In this document: in pieces, positions 57,301 to 64,000 of the stretch | How positions within the stretch are numbered: position 1 is the first letter of the stretch | Layout: every line of letters starts with the position of its first letter | Origin: Watersipora subatra | Taxonomy: Eukaryota; Bryozoa; Gymnolaemata; Cheilostomatida; Watersiporidae | Reading direction: 5' to 3' | NCBI RefSeq assembly: GCF_963576615.1 | Contig: NC_088714.1 | Span: 1,922,001-1,986,000 of the forward strand | DNA: 64,000 nt | Notes under the pieces: generated by a model | Databases searched by the model: none | What the model was told of the DNA's origin: nothing | The model's input: the letters and a program-made list of their open reading frames with translations, nothing else | Translations under genes and position numbers: made by a program

Positions 57301-60300
57301 TAAACTGGATGTAAAGCCTGCTCTATTTTTTGCAACATCGAAACTTTTAACACTTTTACTCACAAGCTATTTAGTTGTATACTTGGGATTTGTTCCTTCA
57401 CTGACAGGTTATTAAACTGTATGCCTGGGAGTTATTCTTTTAGTGACAGGTTATTAAACTGTATGTCTGGTAGTTATTCCTTTACTGACAGGTTGTTAAA
57501 CTGTATGTCTGGTAGTTATTCCTTTACTAACAGGTTATTAAACTGTATGTCTGGTAGTTATTCCTTTACTGACAGGTTATTAAACTCTATGCCTGGGAGC
57601 CATCATTCCAGAGGAAAGTTACTTTGTTGAGGAAAAGTGAAGTTTTGCGACAAAGAACTTTGAATATTATCAGGGCTATCCAGGATTCTCTTTATAATAT
57701 TGTGCCTGTTCTGGTACGTATGAAGTAATAGGTGATTTTTGATGGTTCTGTCAATGTCATATACCAACATGAGTCAACTTGAATCCTCGCTTGTACTTCT
57801 TCGTAAGATTTGTAAGGAACATCATAAAGTTGACTAGCAAACAAGAGGTGTACAGCCTAGCTACCCTTTACACTCTTGATAAGATATGCCAAAACTGCAG
57901 TGTATACAAACCAAGCTTTACAATTGGATATGGTAGCAACAAAAACAAAAGTGTCAGTTGTGTAGAATCAACTTAACAATAAACATTTACAATTTCAAAG
58001 TTTGGTGCATTACATGCTTTTGCTACATGTAGTAGCCATCACATGTAGTAGTTATCATTGTAGTAGTTATCATATGTAGTAGTTATCGCATGTAGTAGTT
58101 ATCACATATAGTAGTCATCACATGTAGTAGTTGTCACACATAGTAGTTATCACATGAAGTAGTTATCACATGTAGTAGTTATCACATGTAGTAGTTATCA
58201 CATGTAGTAGTTATCACATATAGTAGTTATCACATATAGTAGTTATCACATGTAGTAGTTATCACATATAGTAGTTATCACATATAGTAGTTATCACATG
58301 TAGTAGTTATCACATGTAGTAGTTATCACATATAGTAGTTATCATATGTAGTAGTTATCACATGTAGTAGTTATCACATATAGTAGTCATCACATGTAGT
58401 AGTTATCACATGTAATAGTTATCACATATAGTAGTTATCACATATAGTAGTTATCACATATAGTAGTTATCACATGTAGTAGTCATCACATGTAGTAGTT
58501 ATCATATGTAGTAGTTATCACATATAGTAGTTATCACATGTAGTAGTTATCACATGTAGTAGTTATCACATATAGTAGTTATCATATGTAGTAGTTATCA
58601 CATGTAGTAGTTATCACATATAGTAGTTATCACATATAGTAGTTATCACATGTAGTAGTTATCACATGTAGTAGTTATCACATGTAGTAGTTATCACATG
58701 TAGTAGTTATCACATGTAGTAGTTATCACATGTAGTAGTTATCACATGTAGTAGTTATCACATGTAGTAGTTATCACATATAATAGCTATCACATGTTGT
58801 AGTTATCACATATAATAGTTATCACATGTTGTAGTTATCACATATAATAGTTATCACATGTTGTAGTTATCACATGTATCAGTTGTTACCTTTTTCTTAA
58901 CAGATAGCAAGTTGTTCATACAATAGCTAATCACATTTAATTCAAATTTTATTCTCCTGTGTTACGAGAGAAATCATTGCGACTTCTCAAATACAAATAT
59001 CTTCTAAGGGGCTGTTCTCCCTAATCTTTTTTAAACGTACAACTCTCAAACTATTGCTCCCCCTAATGTACCGGTAGTTAATATTATTTGATCTGGCTGT
59101 TTCTAATAAAGCTGATATGGATATAAATATGACTGTTTCTGTATACTAGACGATACTACAGGTCCTTTTTAACCAAGTTTATTAACGCACGATTTGCCCT
59201 CCCTTGGTCACGGAGAGAAAAGTACTGAATGTTTGCATGGCTCTGCTAAGTTGGCCACCATTCCAAGCTTATATTCAGTAAAGGTCTATAGATAAGGTTT
59301 CTTCTCATACAGGTTGCTATGACAACATTTGCAATATACACATCAACAAGACCTGATCACACATTAACCGCCAGTGTAGCCTTTGTTGCTCTCTCGCTTT
59401 TTGATACCATGAAGTACTCCCTGAACCTAACATCTCAAAAAATCTCCATGCTAGTCATGGTAAGTCCATCCAGTATTGATACAAGGGGTAGACAACTTCT
59501 AACTATTCTGCAAGTCATTTTTAATGAATTTTGCTCACCAATCTATATATATATATTTTCCAAAGTTGGTCGTATGTGTTTAGTTTCAGCTATAGCTATT
59601 AAAATATTGGAATAAAGAGTCCGTGCCTTAGAAGATTTGATCTCACACCCTTTGGTTCACCAGCCGATGCCTTCCAAATTCGGCTACACGTTTGATGAAT
59701 TATTTAGGTGATATATGTCGTTATATTGGAGCAAATACGCTACGCTTTTGGTCACGACGCAAAGTTATGGCGTTACGTCATGAGAAGCAGTAGCTCTTAT
59801 TAGTAAGCTTACTCAAATTATCCATTGGCAATGTGCCAGGCTTATAGCCTGTGGCAAGCAACTCTCATTGCCTCTCATTGTTTTTAAGCTGATTTTTAAT
59901 AACGGGCAGCGCCGGTAGCACAGCTAATCTTTACTATAATAAAAACCGTGTTTGTTCATTCGCTATCCGAAGCCGCGCTAAGATCGCTAGGAAAAAAGAT
60001 TTCACCGATCTGGAATTGAACTCGAATATTTGGCATCCTACTCAAGCTCGCTACCATCTCTACGACTCGACCACCATTCCACATTCAAGAATAATTGTAC
60101 GTATAGTTATTACACCTGATGATCTCACATAGCAGACTGCCCTGCCAGCGTACTAGTAAGAGTTAATATTTGTTGTGCATTGTGCGGCAAACTGAAAATA
60201 ACAACACTATCCGACCTGTTTTCATACGCACATCGGTCTAATAATACTTAATAGTTTTATTGTTAATTATATGGATGACATGACTCCTGTCATTCAGGTG

Positions 60301-63166
60301 TTTGAGGAGCATCAAAACAGTAAAATTGGTAATTATTATAATTGTACAATTTGAACAGTGTTGTTTATGGCCTATATTCCTGACTTTTAATAGATGTAGT
60401 CATTTATAGCCTATGTGTTTCACTTTTAATTCATGTAGTCATTTATAGCCTATGTTTTTCACTTTTAATAGATGTAGTCATCTATAACGTATGTTTTTCA
60501 GTTTTCATAGATGTAGTCATTTATAGCCTATGTTCTTCACTTTTAATAAGTTTAGAGTTGCTTTACCACAGATAAAAAAGGGTTGATCAAGACCTGTAGC
60601 TTTTGCTGATAAACGAGCTTATCACAAGCTCTTTAAGCTTCCTGCTCTAGTGCAGAGTCGTATAGTTTCACAGAGTCCCGTGACCAAAAGCCGGAAACAA
60701 AAATGCTTGATTCCAAACAAACCCGATCGACATACTAATCTCTAATGGAATATTCTTACCTCGCTCTCAACATCTCACTCTTTTGCATTTACTTTACCTT
60801 ATTACAAAAAATAATTTGTAGTTTCTTGTAGAAAATTTTGTCCTTTTTCAAATGGTGTATAATACAACAATCAATTTTAGAGCGACTGCCAATGAAAGTA
60901 ATTTTTGTTGGTTAGTGTTGCGGCCTCTCCATTATAACTTATATAAAACAATAGTGGGCGCGGCTGGTTTGTTTGGAGCCGTGCGAGCTCCGATATACGC
61001 ATCCATTAACAGCGAAACTCTGTGAAGTTATACAGCTCCGTACGGTCAGAGTCATATAGCTTTACAAAGTCTTGCGACCAAACCGGAAACAAAAACGTCT
61101 CATTCCAAACAAACCCGATCGACATACTGATCTCTAATGGAATATTCATACCTCGCTCTCAATACCGCTCTTTTTTGCATTTACTTTATGTTTTTATAAA
61201 AACATTATTAGTAGGTTTTTGTAGGAAATTTTGTTTTCTTTCAAATGGTTTATGATACAACAATCAATTTTGAAGCGACTGCTAATGGGAGTAGTTTTTG
61301 TTGAGTAATGTTGCGGCCTCTCCATTATAACTTATATAAAAATAGTAGGCGTGGCCTGTTTGTTTGGAATCGCGTGAGCTCCCGTATACGCTTCTGTTGG
61401 TCGCGGGACTCTGTGAAGCTATACGACACTGCTCTAGTGCAACCCTAGTGCAACTCTAGGGCAACTCTAGTGATTCACTATTATAATGTCCATTCGTCAG
61501 AAGCCACAATCAGAGGTTAGCAAAAAATAATGCCTCACACGGTAATCGAACTCAAATATTCAGCTTAGCAGCCCGACTACCAACTGCCCTACTCAACCAC
61601 CTTGCTACATATTGGAATAATTGTGCACATAGTTATTACACATGATGATCTCTCACAGCACACTAGACTATCAGGGTACTAGTACTAATAATAACAACCA
61701 TCTTGTTACATTGTGGAATAATTGTACACATAGTTATTACACATGATGATCTCTCACAGCACGCTAGACTACCAGGGTACTAGTATTAATAATAACAACC
61801 ATCTTATTACATAGTGGAATAATTGTATACATAGTTATTACACATGATGATCTCTCACAGCACACGAGACTATCAGGGTACTAGTATTAATAATAACAAC
61901 CATCTTGTTACATAGTGGAATAATTGTATACATAGTTATTACACATGATGATTTCTCACAGCACACGAGACTACCAGGGTACTAGTATTAATAATAACAA
62001 CCATCTTGTTACATAGTGGAATAACTGTGCACATAGTTATTACACATGATGATCTCCCACAGCACACAAGACTATCAGGGTACTAGTATTAATAATAACA
62101 ACCATCTTGTTACAATGTGGAATAACTGTGCACATAGTTATTACACATGGTGATCTCCCACAGCACACGAGACTATCAGGGTACTAGTATTAATAATAAC
62201 AACCATCTTGTTACATAGTGTAATAATTGTGCACATAGTTATTACACATGATGATCTCTCACAGCACTTGAGACTATCAGGGTACTAGTATTAATAATAA
62301 CAACCATCTTGTTACATAGTGGAATAATTGTATACATAGTTATTACACATGATGATCTCTCACAGCACACGAGACTATCAGGGTATTAGTATTAATAATA
62401 ACAACCATCTTGCTACATAATGGAATATTTGTGCACATAGCTATTACATATGATGATCTCTCACATTTCTCGAGACTACCAGGGTACTAGTATTAATATA
62501 TTCCAACTACAAAAGGGTTGATGAAGTACATGCAGCGCTAGCAAGGTTCAGTACCTCCAATAAGGTTAGGAACTACTTCTATTCATGCTCACCTTGATTA
62601 TAGTCTCTCGTGGCACTAAAACTGTTAATTTAGTAAGTCTGTTAGCACTTGTGTTCTCATCCATTCCTTACTCCCTGTTAACTTAAATTATCTATGTTAG
62701 TAGTTGTGTTCTCATCCATTCCTTACTCCCTGTTAACTTAAATTATCTATGTTAGTAGTTGTGTTCTCATCCATTCCTTACTCCCTGTTAACTTAAATTA
62801 TCTATGTTAGTAGTTGTGTTCTCATCTGTTCCTTACTCCCTGTTAACTTAAATTATCTATGTTAGTAGTTGTGTTCTCATCCATTCCTTACTCCTGTTAA
62901 CTTAAATTATCTATGTTAGTAGTTGTGTTCTCATCTATTCCTTACTCCCTGTTAACTTAAATTATCTATGTTAGTAGTTGTGTTCTCATCTATTCCTTAC
63001 TCCCTGTTAACTTAAATTATATATGTTAGTAGTTGTGTTCTCATCTATTCCTTACTCCCTGTTAACTTAAATTATCTACAGACGACAGTGTCGGTTACTA
63101 GACTCGCAAAGTTCTTTGCAAATGAAGAGCTTGATGACACTTGTGTAACTCTGGACCCAACTGCTG
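42174..63166 (+). CDS. ABCC1-like (MRP) transporter, N-terminal half, 13 exons, 3' incomplete
   Basis: Thirteen plus-strand exons join with consistent phase into about 623 residues. They match the order of a long MRP: TMD0 with several hydrophobic helices, the L0 linker, TMD1 with six helices, and the lead into NBD1. Family landmarks seen include EIVNLMSVD, IKLLKEVLSSIK with VIKLYAWE, and AFVALSLFDTMKYSLN. The length up to this point matches ABCC1, lacking only the first ~15-20 residues, whose exon I did not find. MRPs export glutathione-, glucuronide- and sulphate-type conjugates with ATP. The nucleotide-binding domains should lie beyond 64000. Many introns carry private minisatellites, and several sit within 100 bases of a splice site. 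Confidence 0.9.
42901..43014 (+). CDS. ABCC exon b: TMD0
   Basis: Acceptor ATCTTGTAG; starts VFPGLLIGFSVYDLIGDLHK and ends ...LSILTLAS. The donor is taken as GTACAT at 43015 because it keeps phase 0 with both neighbours; GTGTAC two bases earlier would break the frame. 38 codons. Confidence 0.75.
44147..44281 (+). CDS. ABCC exon c: TMD0
   Basis: Acceptor TTCAACAG, donor GTAAGT; 45 codons, phase 0. VCAGALVDVYRRYGQYSSGL then a hydrophobic helix (LWIYWLISMLCSGL) ending AYIYWKRWLF. The ERRKG.QSSG element of MRP1 corresponds to YRRYGQYSSG. Confidence 0.88.
44375..44497 (+). CDS. ABCC exon d: TMD0 last helix
   Basis: Acceptor GATGTAG, donor GTATGC; 41 codons, phase 0. DEREEARTLAILYSSIFLLV then IGAFILSSISDASACILETYK. 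Confidence 0.85.
44977..45192 (+). CDS. ABCC exon e: L0 linker and elbow helix
   Basis: Acceptor TACGTTTAG, donor GTTGAT; 72 codons, phase 0. DISPEVTASFSSYMTFYWMQ matches the MRP CPE..ASFLSR.TFWW motif that opens the core transporter. It is followed by the REDLYQLSAPD element (LW.LN.ED in the family) and a charged end (HRHHLRQ). Confidence 0.9.
45410..45559 (+). CDS. ABCC exon f: linker to TMD1 helix 1
   Basis: The acceptor is chosen at CGAGAG before GTCAGACG because only this AG keeps phase 0; the nearer GCAG at 45396-45399 does not. 50 codons: an acidic linker (TADDDLRMPINDSEPL), then NTTFKTASLIAVLGKHFLPLLSL entering the membrane. Donor GTAAGC. Confidence 0.8.
45560..46396 (+). other. Intron, 5' part; nothing recognised
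   Basis: Plain AT-rich intron sequence; an open frame at 45785-45985 has no support. Confidence 0.4.
46397..47310. mobile_element. Foldback-type DNA element with ~165-185-bp inverted ends
   Basis: The segment 46397-46580 reappears as a reverse complement at about 47150-47310 with few changes (shared CACCATGTCTTACTCTGCTG and AATATGTGGAAATGTGATTA). The central 550 bases are unique. A minus-strand frame of 96 codons at 46963-47253 is mostly inverted end and is not supported as a gene. It lies inside an ABCC intron. Confidence 0.8.
47311..48154 (+). other. Intron; nothing recognised
   Basis: AT-rich with a short TA run near 47980; no repeat or exon seen before the acceptor at 48153. Confidence 0.4.
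48155..48213 (+). CDS. ABCC exon g: short TMD1 exon
   Basis: Acceptor TTTGTTTTAG, donor GTAAGTATAG (near consensus). 59 nt: SWTLGLVASLQILITPLLQ plus TT. The split codon is completed by T in the next exon (Phe), giving LLQ-F-LLITHVES, aligned with QILKLLIKFV in MRP1. Supported by phase and hydrophobic profile. Confidence 0.78.
48225..48790. repeat. ~39-40-bp minisatellite, about 14 copies
   Basis: The unit is GGTGGTTTTACTGACAKGCA plus CATAAATAGACCAATAGGA with drift. It begins about 10 bases after the donor of the short exon. Minus-strand frames across it read a repeating YWSIYV..SKTT peptide, an artefact of the array. Confidence 0.88.
48996..49700. mobile_element. TA-flanked Tc1/mariner- or pogo-like MITE
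   Basis: The left end CAGTGGAACCTCAGTTCTCG and the right end (reverse complement begins GAGTGAAACCTTGGTTCTCG) form inverted termini with a few mismatches. TA lies on both sides. At about 705 bp, no transposase is recognisable; GTTCGAGAACC words recur inside. Unrelated in sequence to the MITE at 13155. Confidence 0.8.
49703..50380 (+). other. Intron; nothing recognised
   Basis: No repeat or exon seen. Confidence 0.35.
50385..51330 (-). repeat. Three tandem copies of a hairpin-ended interspersed repeat
   Basis: Copies at about 50385-50737, 50740-51128 and 51132-51330 share GTTTGTSTGTRT...GTCCAGCTATAGC then ATTAAAATCT. The first two continue with a tRNA-like part (minus strand), GCAAATACGC or AAATACGCATAGCG, TTAGTAAGCTTACTCAAAT and an end with a small hairpin (GGGCAACGCTGGGTAGC) before CAGCTGGT. 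The hairpin plus CTRR end resembles non-autonomous Helitrons. The internal tRNA-like segment would instead suggest a SINE. A fourth copy lies at 59535. Confidence 0.6.
51331..52080 (+). other. Intron; nothing recognised
   Basis: AT-rich; short frames without support. Confidence 0.35.
52085..52340 (-). mobile_element. tRNA-derived SINE copy 1
   Basis: On the minus strand the element has GTGGCAAAGTGGTAG (box A-like) and, about 40 bases on, GGTTCAATTCC (box B), the internal Pol III promoter of a tRNA-derived SINE. The downstream body TCCTAGCGTGGCTTCGGTCA ends at TTATTATAGTAAAG. The acceptor-stem and anticodon pairing of a real tRNA are not preserved. Related copies are at 59930 and 61470. Confidence 0.7.
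52970..53612. repeat. 53-bp minisatellite, about 12 copies
   Basis: The unit GTACATTCATAGAGTACAAG plus TATAGGCTAACATTTATATCTCCCATGTATCAT repeats every 53 bp with very few changes. It ends about 67 bases before the next ABCC exon. Confidence 0.95.
53680..53869 (+). CDS. ABCC exon h: TMD1 helices 1-2
   Basis: Acceptor TTTTCTTTTAG, donor GTTACT. 190 nt, phase 2 in and phase 0 out. (F)LLITHVESQRTDNPEPLWKG, hydrophobic ILYCFCFFLFSSFSTLVFNA, then MKCRTRVRATLIAAVYKK, the conserved G.R.R..L..AVYRK intracellular loop of MRPs. Confidence 0.92.
53947..54296. repeat. 16-bp minisatellite, about 22 copies
   Basis: The unit CTGTACTAGGAATAAC repeats every 16 bp with variants (CCAGGAATAA, GTGTTAGGAA). Blocks of about seven units recur as a higher-order pattern. 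It starts about 77 bases after an exon donor. Confidence 0.9.
54580..55335. repeat. 31-bp minisatellite, about 24 copies
   Basis: The unit CTGCGATACATATACTACTA plus ATATAGTTGTA repeats about every 31 bp. It ends about 35 bases before the next exon, so it runs into the region where the branch point would lie. Confidence 0.9.
55371..55468 (+). CDS. ABCC exon i: intracellular loop, EIVNLMSVD motif
   Basis: Acceptor CATTGTTCAG, donor GTGAGT; 98 nt, phase 0 in and phase 2 out. ALRLSADARQKSSTGEIVNL then MSVDVERIAHFVY. GEIVNLMSVD is among the most conserved stretches of MRP membrane domain 1. Confidence 0.95.
55469..56804 (+). other. Intron with a possible decayed TIR element
   Basis: Between about 55790 and 56660 are phrases typical of mariner/pogo-like MITEs (GAACGAGATTCGTTCC; GGTTTCACTGTAT at the right), but I could not find a matching left terminus. 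A ~60-bp direct repeat (GAGCCATGTTTTAAGTTGTA) occurs at 56382 and 56441. Confidence 0.4.
56805..57027 (+). CDS. ABCC exon j: TMD1 helices 3-4
   Basis: Acceptor CTGTTTCAG, donor GTGTGT. 223 nt; the first base T completes a Tyr codon. EGWVFIIVPIQICVVIYILH, GNSIFAGVAILLVAAPVSFA, then MKIKDERIKLLKEVLSSIK. This matches L.LG.S.LAGVAVM....P and KD.RIKL.NE.L.GIK of MRP1. Confidence 0.94.
57403..57575 (+). repeat. 42-bp minisatellite made of the exon's own 3' splice junction
   Basis: Four tandem 42-bp copies precede the true exon. Each has CTRACAG then GTTATTAAACTGTATGYCTG(G), equal to the real junction (CTGACAG then GTTATTAAACTCTATGCCTG). Exon-like starts fall at 57408, 57450, 57492, 57534 and the real one at 57576, exactly 42 apart. 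In the exon's frame each decoy reaches a stop within about twelve codons (for example VIKLYVW then TAG). A plus-strand frame at 57421-57630 is this repeat in another frame. Confidence 0.95.
57576..57713 (+). CDS. ABCC exon k: VIKLYAWE loop
   Basis: Acceptor TTTACTGACAG, donor GTACGT; 46 codons, phase 0. VIKLYAWEPSFQRKVTLLRK then SEVLRQRTLNIIRAIQDSLYNIVPVL. This matches IKVLKLYAWE..F..KV of MRPs, the coupling helix region that contacts the nucleotide-binding domains. I chose the fifth of five similar acceptors because only it is followed by an open, family-like frame. Confidence 0.95.
57714..58014 (+). other. Intron; nothing recognised
   Basis: A 65-codon frame at 57779-57976 has no motif or splice support. 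Confidence 0.35.
58015..58885. repeat. 16-bp minisatellite, about 54 copies
   Basis: The unit ATCACATGTAGTAGTT repeats every 16 bp, alternating with ATCACATATAGTAGTT. Pattern blocks several units long repeat. CACATGTAGTAG contains the palindrome ACATGT. Confidence 0.95.
58886..59312 (+). other. Intron; nothing recognised
   Basis: Plain sequence up to the acceptor at 59312. Confidence 0.35.
59313..59459 (+). CDS. ABCC exon l: TMD1 helices 5-6
   Basis: Acceptor TTCTCATACAG, donor GTAAGT; 49 codons, phase 0. VAMTTFAIYTSTRPDHTLTA then SVAFVALSLFDTMKYSLNLT and SQKISMLVM. This is the conserved L.A..AF.SL.LFN.LR.PL..LP segment ending TMD1 in MRPs. Confidence 0.95.
59535..59930 (-). repeat. Hairpin-ended interspersed repeat, copy 4
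   Basis: Similar to the copies at 50385-51330 (CTATAGCTATTAAAATATTG, GAGCAAATACGCTA, TTAGTAAGCTTACTCAAAT). It ends with ACGGGCAGCGCCGGTAGCAC and CAGCTAAT, a small hairpin followed by CTRR. Confidence 0.6.
59930..60170 (-). mobile_element. tRNA-derived SINE copy 2
   Basis: Minus strand: GGTGGTCGAGTCGTAGAGATGG with GAGTTCAATTCC downstream (box A- and box B-like), and body end TTATTATAGTAAAG. It joins the hairpin-ended repeat directly, as copy 1 does at 52080. Confidence 0.65.
60355..60550. repeat. 39-bp minisatellite, about 5 copies
   Basis: The unit CATTTATAGCCTATGTTTTT plus CACTTTTAATAGATGTAGT repeats every 39 bp or so. Confidence 0.85.
60654..61430. mobile_element. Tandem double copy of a TIR element with a ~10-bp target duplication
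   Basis: The left end AGAGTCGTATAGTTTCACAG and right end (reverse complement AGTGTCGTATAGCTTCACAG) are inverted over about 30 bases. GCTCTAGTGC flanks both sides (60644-60653 and 61431-61440). Internally two ~385-bp copies (60654-61040 and 61051-61430) lie in the same direction, each with degenerate inverted ends and the shared word AACAAACCCGATCGACATAC. No coding capacity. A 9-10-bp duplication is typical of Mutator-like elements. Confidence 0.75.
61470..61690 (-). mobile_element. tRNA-derived SINE copy 3
   Basis: Minus strand: GGTGGTTGAGTAGGGCAGTTGG with GAGTTCGATTACC about 45 bases on (box A- and B-like). Its left part merges into the 101-bp array that follows. Confidence 0.65.
61612..62512. 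repeat. 101-bp satellite derived from the SINE leader, about 9 copies
   Basis: The unit is GGAATAATTGTGCACATAGT plus TATTACACATGATGATCTCTCACAGCAC... to CAACCATCTTGTTACATAGT, period 101 bp (for example 61614 to 61715). The same ~100 bases occur once next to the other SINE copies (52257-52330 and 60090-60165), including the CAACCACCTTGCTACA edge of the tRNA-like part. So part of a SINE has been amplified in tandem. Confidence 0.88.
62513..62635 (+). other. Intron spacer between two arrays
   Basis: Unique sequence between the 101-bp and 55-bp arrays; nothing recognised. Confidence 0.3.
62636..63080. repeat. 55-bp minisatellite running into a splice acceptor, about 8 copies
   Basis: The unit TTAGTAGTTGTGTTCTCATC plus CATTCCTTACTCCCTGTTAACTTAAATTATCTATG repeats every 55 bp. 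The last unit ends ...AAATTATCTACAG, so the final unit itself supplies the pyrimidine-rich tract and acceptor of the next ABCC exon. In the other units the acceptor position reads TATG and not ACAG. Confidence 0.9.
63082..63166 (+). CDS. ABCC exon m: lead into NBD1
   Basis: Acceptor ATTATCTACAG, donor GTTTGT; 85 nt, phase 0 in and phase 1 out. TTVSVTRLAKFFANEELDDT then CVTLDPTA. Equivalent to ..VSLKRL..FL..EEL... of MRPs, just before the first nucleotide-binding domain. The next exon lies beyond the window or within the last 800 bases, where I see none. Confidence 0.85.
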
Positions 63167-63497
63167 GTTTGTATTCATGTATATAATGTTTATACATAAT
63201 TATAAGCTAATATTATATATATATAATAGTTTATAATATAATGTTTATTCATGGGATCATCTTAAAATTGGAACTTGTCTGAGCACTGTGCCTTTTTTGC
63301 AAGTGTAAAGAAATTATCTGTGCTGCAATTCAAAGTTGTCATACTAATGAGGTCACAACTCCTCTTTTGGTAGGAGATAAAAAGGATTTACTAACAAATT
63401 GCGCAAACCAACCCTGTTCAAAGTACCTAGATCAGAACTGCCATTGCTTATTTGTTCATGCGTTATTATTCTGTTCCGATAACTGTTCACGCCTTAT

Positions 63498-63600
63498 AAG
63501 GTTGATATGGCCATACCAACCTTATTGGCACAATTAAGGTTGATATGGCCATACCAACCTAAAACTTGTTTTCTAAAGCTTATAAAGCGCTTTAGAAAAC
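63498..63600. repeat. Cluster of three palindromes
   Basis: 63498-63523 and 63536-63560 each read AAGGTTGATATGGCCATACCAACCT(T), near-perfect palindromes centred on GGCC. 63568-63600 has arms GTTTTCTAAAGC and GCTTTAGAAAAC around a 9-base loop. Located in the intron after the last recognised exon. Confidence 0.85.
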
Positions 63601-64000
63601 ACTAGCACCCTTGATCACTACGCGTAACTATTATTAAGCAGGCTGCACGCCCAGCTTTAGCTCAAGGTACTAGCTTACCAGGTAAATTACTCATATTCAC
63701 CTTCAGTGAATTTGAGATGGTTTTGAATTCACACATTGGGTAATAATTTTTACTAACCATGCAACGCCGGGCATTCAATAGTATATGCATATATAGTGAA
63801 AGATTAAAAACTTGGGCTGTTGTCATATTTATTTTTACTGCAGCTAAAATAGGAGATGTCACATGTGCTATTTTGTGTGATATTTAATTTATTTTGATAA
63901 AAACCAAATCAGAATTTGTATGCTGACTCGGGAGCTATTGCATTAGCGATATACTATTGCTCATATTGATAGGCAGTTGCACACAGCAGAGTTAGCAAAA
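63601..64000 (+). other. Intron to window end; nothing recognised
   Basis: Near 63755 the phrase AACCATGCAACGCCGGGCATT resembles the hairpin end of the interspersed repeats above (compare 51108-51124). No exon is recognised before the window ends. Confidence 0.35.

Noticed and set aside
57421..57630. Frame of tandem peptide repeats (SGSYSFTDRLLNC)
   Set aside because: It is the 42-bp junction array in a frame other than that of the exon; no start or splice context supports it.

Overview
The window is eukaryotic nuclear DNA. Genes are split by GT/AG introns, open reading frames are short, base composition is AT-rich, and there are many tandem arrays and transposable elements (a Penelope-like element, a LINE with a restriction-like endonuclease, Ty3/gypsy elements, terminal-inverted-repeat elements, tRNA-derived SINEs). 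This mix and the ABCC protein sequences fit an invertebrate animal. A lophotrochozoan (mollusc- or bryozoan-like) is a guess; nothing here fixes the species.

Two genes are recognisable, both ABC subfamily C (MRP/ABCC1-type) transporters, in opposite directions. On the minus strand at 14352..19770, three consecutive exons encode most of the first nucleotide-binding domain (signature motif, Walker B, D-loop, H-loop). On the plus strand at 42174..63166, thirteen exons encode about 623 residues of a second ABCC1-like protein, from the N-terminal TMD0 bundle through the L0 linker and TMD1 to the segment just before NBD1; it runs off the right edge. The two lie head to head with about 22 kb between their nearest recognised exons. 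Intron phases agree at every junction I could test, so both look like real genes rather than processed copies.

Layout: 1-10.2 kb is non-coding-looking DNA holding old, diverged tandem duplications and one terminal-inverted-repeat element. 10.4-12.6 kb is a higher-order satellite of about 200 bp. 13.2-13.9 kb is a TA-flanked transposon. 14.4-19.8 kb is the minus-strand ABCC fragment, its introns filled by 50-bp and 70-bp arrays. 21.4-22.5 kb is a 25-bp array. 24.1-26.7 kb holds a LINE 3' end and a Penelope-like element set in TA microsatellite. 27.5-28.6 kb is a degenerate tandem repeat. 29.9-34.6 kb is a complete but broken LTR retrotransposon with 201-bp LTRs and a 5-bp target duplication. 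34.9-39.8 kb is a second, older, minus-strand Ty3/gypsy element. 40.6-42.0 kb holds two arrays. 42.2-64 kb is the plus-strand ABCC gene; many of its introns carry their own minisatellite, with TIR elements, hairpin-ended repeats and SINEs in the longer ones.

The most unusual signal is that two intronic minisatellites, one in each ABCC gene, are built from copies of the neighbouring intron/exon junction. The 70-bp array (18265-19500) repeats the acceptor AG and the first ~15 nt of the signature-motif exon. The 42-bp array (57403-57575) repeats the acceptor and the first ~24 nt of a TMD1 exon. Each therefore lays out a ladder of decoy 3' splice sites directly upstream of the true one, and in many 70-bp units a donor-like GTRAGT follows 17 nt later, making potential micro-exons.
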